A stretch of 45,706 nucleotides of DNA, from positions 1 through 45,706 of the forward strand of contig JAKQYF010000012.1 in assembly GCA_023356535.1 (NCBI GenBank). Reading direction: 5' to 3'. Both the position numbers and the translations under genes were made by a program. The stretch is from Trichodesmium sp. MAG_R03. GTDB taxonomy: Bacteria; Cyanobacteriota; Cyanobacteriia; Cyanobacteriales; Microcoleaceae. Under the pieces are notes generated by a model. The model was not told the DNA's origin and made no database searches. It saw only the letters and a program-made list of their open reading frames with translations. Positions 43,359-45,706 of this stretch are shown in pieces (the first letter of the stretch is position 1; each line of letters starts with the position of its first letter).

Positions 43359-43731
43359 TTTTTTTGGAAACCAGGGAGTTTTTTAGATTCTTGGAAAAAT
43401 CTGAAAGTTTCTGACGGTGCTATTTTTATGAATAAAATTGTTATAGATTAAAGATAAGTCTATCCCAATAATATAATTTTTGGGAATTTCATAATTTTTA
43501 TATTACCTGAATATAACGGTTTCATTAATAGTAGGACAGGTTCATTAAAGATAGTAATAGTGATCGCTGCCAGGAACAATAAAAATTATACCGTTTCACT
43601 CAAGTCAAAACTCAGAAGTCAGAAATTAGATTTAATCGACTAAAAACCTTGATAAGATAATAGTTTCGGGCAATTATTTAACATTTAAAATTGGAAACTA
43701 TTTGTGAGATGCCTAAAATGAAGTAGTATTA
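43359..43731. other. Intergenic stretch, nothing recognised
   Basis: About 370 AT-rich bases after the broken hsp20. The first part may be further decayed hsp20 sequence; no reading frame or repeat was recognised. Confidence 0.4.
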
Positions 43732-43878
43732 GTGAGTAAGTTTATCAAACTGGCAAGGGAAAAACCAGCATATTTGATACCCCAACAAAAATCTGAACCT
43801 TTAGGCATAACTACTTTAAAAAATCTAACATCAGTATCACCTAAATTAAAATTCACAACAATTACTTTGGAATATTAG
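43732..43878 (+). pseudogene. gvpV-like C-terminal fragment
   Basis: An open frame of 48 codons ends KLKFTTITLEY before TAG, mirroring the end of the gvpV-like gene at 45223 (TFTTMTFEY before TAG). The DNA around both stops is nearly the same (ATTCACAACA..., AATATTAGTAAT) and both are followed directly by a CAGGACTTACGCA-type element. The coiled-coil N-terminal part of GvpV is missing, so this looks like the tail of a duplicated copy. Confidence 0.55.
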
Positions 43879-43885
43879 TAATTAA

Positions 43886-44039
43886 CAGGACTTACGCAAG
43901 CATATTATCAGAACTTACGCAAAGGTACTATATATAGAGTCTTGCTCCGTTACGAAGTGCGCAATTCAAGTCACGAAGCGTTCGCTCCGCTTTGCGTCAG
44001 CAAAACACATCCTACCAATAGTGTTCATGCGTAAGTCCT
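43886..44039. mobile_element. MITE, CAGGACTTACGCA family, copy 8 (compound)
   Basis: It starts CAGGACTTACGCA, has a second left end AGAACTTACGCA at 43910, and ends TGCGTAAGTCCT. The flanks are ATTAA at 43881-43885 and 44040-44044. The inner part carries a palindromic CGAAGCGTTCGCTCCG repeat and is about 90% identical, inverted, to 45593-45706. Confidence 0.8.
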
Positions 44040-44059
44040 ATTAATGTTTGAGCTGAGGA

Positions 44060-44302
44060 ATTTGTTAGTACCCCCGGTGTTTATAGTGTAGCTCAACAAT
44101 CTTGACGTTATTTAGAATCTGGGTACTAAGTTTATTTGTATGGCTTTCTTTTGTAGGTATTGAGTTACTCTCAATTGAAGCCAGGATAGTTATTGCTTCA
44201 GTAGAAATTTACCTCAAGTACACTGAAGCGGTTGGTTGAACTGCTGTAGTAGCAACTAGCAGAAGCTGTTTTTAAACAGTACCTGCTGGTGCTACAGCTT
44301 AA
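44060..44302 (+). pseudogene. gvpA: gvpA, major gas vesicle protein, decayed
   Basis: From 44150 the translation reads [29 protein letters not shown], then TGA, TAVVAT, a TAA and a final TAA. This is nearly the strictly conserved GvpA core ([30 protein letters not shown]). Upstream, SVAQQS stop RYLESG still aligns with SLAEVIDRILDKG, but the DAWARVSL segment is scrambled. Two in-frame stops and lost reading frame make it non-functional. Normally gvpA is extremely conserved and multicopy. It lies directly upstream of the gvpC-like gene, the canonical gvpA-gvpC order. Confidence 0.85.
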
Positions 44303-44325
44303 TTAATACAAAGGCAAAAGTTTTT

Positions 44326-44859
44326 ATGATTCTTAAAGATATATGGATACAACATCAATTGCAGCGATTAGCTGAAATTGCTAAAATTCTTGAGCGCGAA
44401 CAAAAGATTGCTCAACGAAGAGAACAAAATCAAATTTTCCAACAACAGATGGCCCAACAACTTCATGCTTTTAGACAAGAGCATGATCAAAGGCAAAAGT
44501 TGTGGGAAGAGTTTTGCCAAAAAGCTCTAGAAGAAGAACAGCAAAGGCAAACTAAAATTGCTGAACGTCACGAAAAAGCTCTAAAAGAAAAACAGCAAAG
44601 ACAAACTGAAATTGCTGAACGCAGACAAGAAGTTGCCCAAAAACTCTGTGATTTTAGAGAAGAAGATCTTCTCAGGCAAAAGTTAGTGAGAGAGGTCCAT
44701 GAAAAAGCTCTAAAAGAAAAACAGCAAAGGCAAACTGAAATTGCTGAACGCAGACAAGAGGTGGCCCGACAAAAACAACGAAATCAACAAGAAATATTAG
44801 CTATAAGGGAATATGTTTGGGGTTCTCAAACTGAAGCAGTAAGTTTAACTAAGAGTTAA
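44326..44859 (+). CDS. gvpC: GvpC-like gas vesicle shell-strengthening protein
   Basis: A 177-residue, highly charged helical protein. The start HQLQRLAEIAKILEREQ, the internal MAQQLHAFRQEHDQRQKLW and the end EILAIREYVWGS parallel cyanobacterial GvpC (AELLAFxxxLQE repeats, ending LLKFRQDLFVSIFG). Canonical GvpC has tandem 33-residue repeats; here the units are irregular: KAL-EQQRQTKIAERHE at 66-83, then KALKEKQQRQTEIAERRQEV at 84-103 and again at 127-146, the last two nearly identical in DNA too. This suggests recent internal duplication. GvpC coats and stiffens the vesicle. It lies 24 bases after the gvpA pseudogene. It may still serve gvpA copies elsewhere. Confidence 0.72.
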   Translation: MILKDIWIQHQLQRLAEIAKILEREQKIAQRREQNQIFQQQMAQQLHAFRQEHDQRQKLWEEFCQKALEEEQQRQTKIAERHEKALKEKQQRQTEIAERRQEVAQKLCDFREEDLLRQKLVREVHEKALKEKQQRQTEIAERRQEVARQKQRNQQEILAIREYVWGSQTEAVSLTKS

Positions 44860-45222
44860 TAGGACTTAGGTATGAAGGGTTCTAAAACTTGCTAAAACTT
44901 GCTCAAACTGTGGATTTGTGTTCCAGTCTCTGCTATAATCTATAGTAATCACCAATTATCTATTTTCTTTGATGCTGAAAATGTCACCTATTATGACGTT
45001 TTATATCAGTTTGATGAAGCAAAATAGAATGAATGTTGCTAATATTTTTTCCCTGGACTTCTGTTCAGAAAAATCGTACAAATACTAACTAAGGAATGAG
45101 AACAAAATCAAGCCGGAGAAAATTGATTATGCTCAATATATTTATCAGGCAGAAACTACAAATTTCCGGTCTTATTTAATTTACGTTCCTAAATAACTAA
45201 TTCATTAACTAGGCACCAAAAT
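44860..45222. other. Intergenic stretch, nothing recognised
   Basis: About 360 bases between the gvpC-like and gvpV-like genes. It opens with a single partial TAGGACTTA end. No gene or full repeat is seen. Confidence 0.5.
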
Positions 45223-45588
45223 ATGCGCTATTCACTAAACTATGCACGTTTTCCAAAACTTAACAGTATGCCTCGCCGATGTTCTGACGCAAATACATAT
45301 TTAACAATGTATCAAACTATTGTGAAAAAAGAACATGTACAAAAGGAACTACAAGATTTAGAAAAGCGAACTAAAATTGCCAAAGAACGTTTGGCTATTC
45401 TCGATAAACAAATAAGCAAATACCCCAAACTACCAACCGAACTAAAAAATTCTACTCTGCCAAAAAGTAGTCAACCTAGTGTGTATGAAAAATACAAAAG
45501 CTTGACCATTTTCGATAACACCAGCACCACTGAAAGCAGCAACACTGAGAGCAAACCAACATTCACAACAATGACCTTTGAATATTAG
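45223..45588 (+). CDS. gvpV: GvpV-like gas vesicle protein
   Basis: A 121-residue protein with a central coiled coil: YLTMYQTIVKKEHVQKELQD, LEKRTKIAKERLAILDKQI. This matches the cyanobacterial GvpV pattern (LYxxxxEKQRIQQELExLExRxxxLxxRLxxLxxQI) followed by a Ser/Thr-rich tail ending in TFTTMTFEY. GvpV is an accessory protein of cyanobacterial gas-vesicle clusters with unclear function, usually downstream of gvpF/G. Here it follows gvpC with no gvpN, J, K, F or G between, so the cluster is rearranged or partly lost. A related tail fragment lies at 43732. Confidence 0.7.
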   Translation: MRYSLNYARFPKLNSMPRRCSDANTYLTMYQTIVKKEHVQKELQDLEKRTKIAKERLAILDKQISKYPKLPTELKNSTLPKSSQPSVYEKYKSLTIFDNTSTTESSNTESKPTFTTMTFEY

Positions 45589-45592
45589 TAAT

Positions 45593-45706
45593 AGGACTTA
45601 CGCATGAACGCTATTGGTAGGGTGCGTTTTGCTGACGCAAAGCGGAGCGAACGCTTCGCGACTTGAATTGCGCTAGCGTAACGGACCAAGGCTCTATATA
45701 TAGTGC
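45593..45706. mobile_element. MITE, CAGGACTTACGCA family, copy 9 (cut by window end)
   Basis: It starts AGGACTTACGCATG four bases after the gvpV stop. The visible 114 bases are about 90% identical to the reverse complement of the copy at 43886-44039, including the CGGAGCGAACGCTTCGCG palindrome. The far end is outside the window. Confidence 0.8.

Noticed and set aside
1-45706. CRISPR array, tRNA or rRNA genes, prophage
   Set aside because: No regularly spaced direct repeats, cloverleaf candidates, rRNA segments or phage structural genes were noticed. The regularly recurring CAGGACTTACGCA motifs are MITE ends, not CRISPR repeats.

Overview
The window is chromosomal DNA of a cyanobacterium. It is AT-rich, carries scattered HIP1-type GCGATCGC octamers, contains cyanobacteria-restricted genes (DUF3086, DUF3119, DUF1400 hydrolase, WD40 Ser/Thr kinase, CHAT protein) and ends in gas-vesicle genes. 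The many small inverted-repeat elements, IS relics and pseudogenes suggest a repeat-rich filamentous lineage such as Trichodesmium, Okeania or Microcoleus relatives; that placement is inference. No rRNA, tRNA or CRISPR array was seen.

Layout. 1-5.5 kb: the end of a CHAT gene, a kinase/WD40 gene (-), a group II intron relic and a secreted DUF1400 hydrolase (-). 5.8-14.6 kb: a mostly minus-strand set of tailoring genes (P450, O-methyltransferase, EamA exporter, Asp/Glu-racemase-like protein, two tandem Fe/2OG dioxygenases) with a divergent aldo-keto reductase. 14.6-15.3 kb: nested MITEs. 15.3-23.1 kb: plus-strand genes for an L-arginine:X amidinotransferase, a sulfotransferase, a SnoaL-like protein, an old yellow enzyme, two tandem di-iron hydroxylases and a GT61 glycosyltransferase. 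23.2-25.5 kb: a sulfotransferase-TPR gene between inverted repeats, beside IS630 and IS1634 wreckage. 26-35.6 kb: a minus-strand glycan/sugar-activation block (TauD, DUF4254-like, TylF-type methyltransferase, HAD phosphatase, nucleotidyltransferase-kinase fusion, KpsF-type isomerase, glycosyltransferase-like protein, ABC exporter, PhyH oxygenase). 35.6-38 kb: IS5 relic, second GT61 gene, a MITE and a broken VOC gene. 38.1-42.6 kb: ordinary core genes (plsY, DUF3086, DUF3119, MlaE permease, small membrane protein). 42.6-45.7 kb: MITEs, a broken hsp20 and a decayed/duplicated gas-vesicle segment (gvpV tail, gvpA pseudogene, gvpC-like, gvpV).

Interpretation. The 5.8-23 kb block has the composition of a pathway to a guanidino-containing, oxidised and probably sulfated small molecule. 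It has an amidinotransferase, sulfotransferases, several oxygenases, reductases, a methyltransferase and an exporter, but no NRPS or PKS. It shares enzyme classes with saxitoxin and cylindrospermopsin clusters but lacks their hallmark genes, so it may be an undescribed pathway. The 26-35.6 kb block looks like synthesis, activation, transfer and export of an unusual sugar or glycan; whether it works with the first block is unknown. At least six families of miniature inverted-repeat elements lie almost exclusively in and around these accessory blocks, several with readable target-site duplications.
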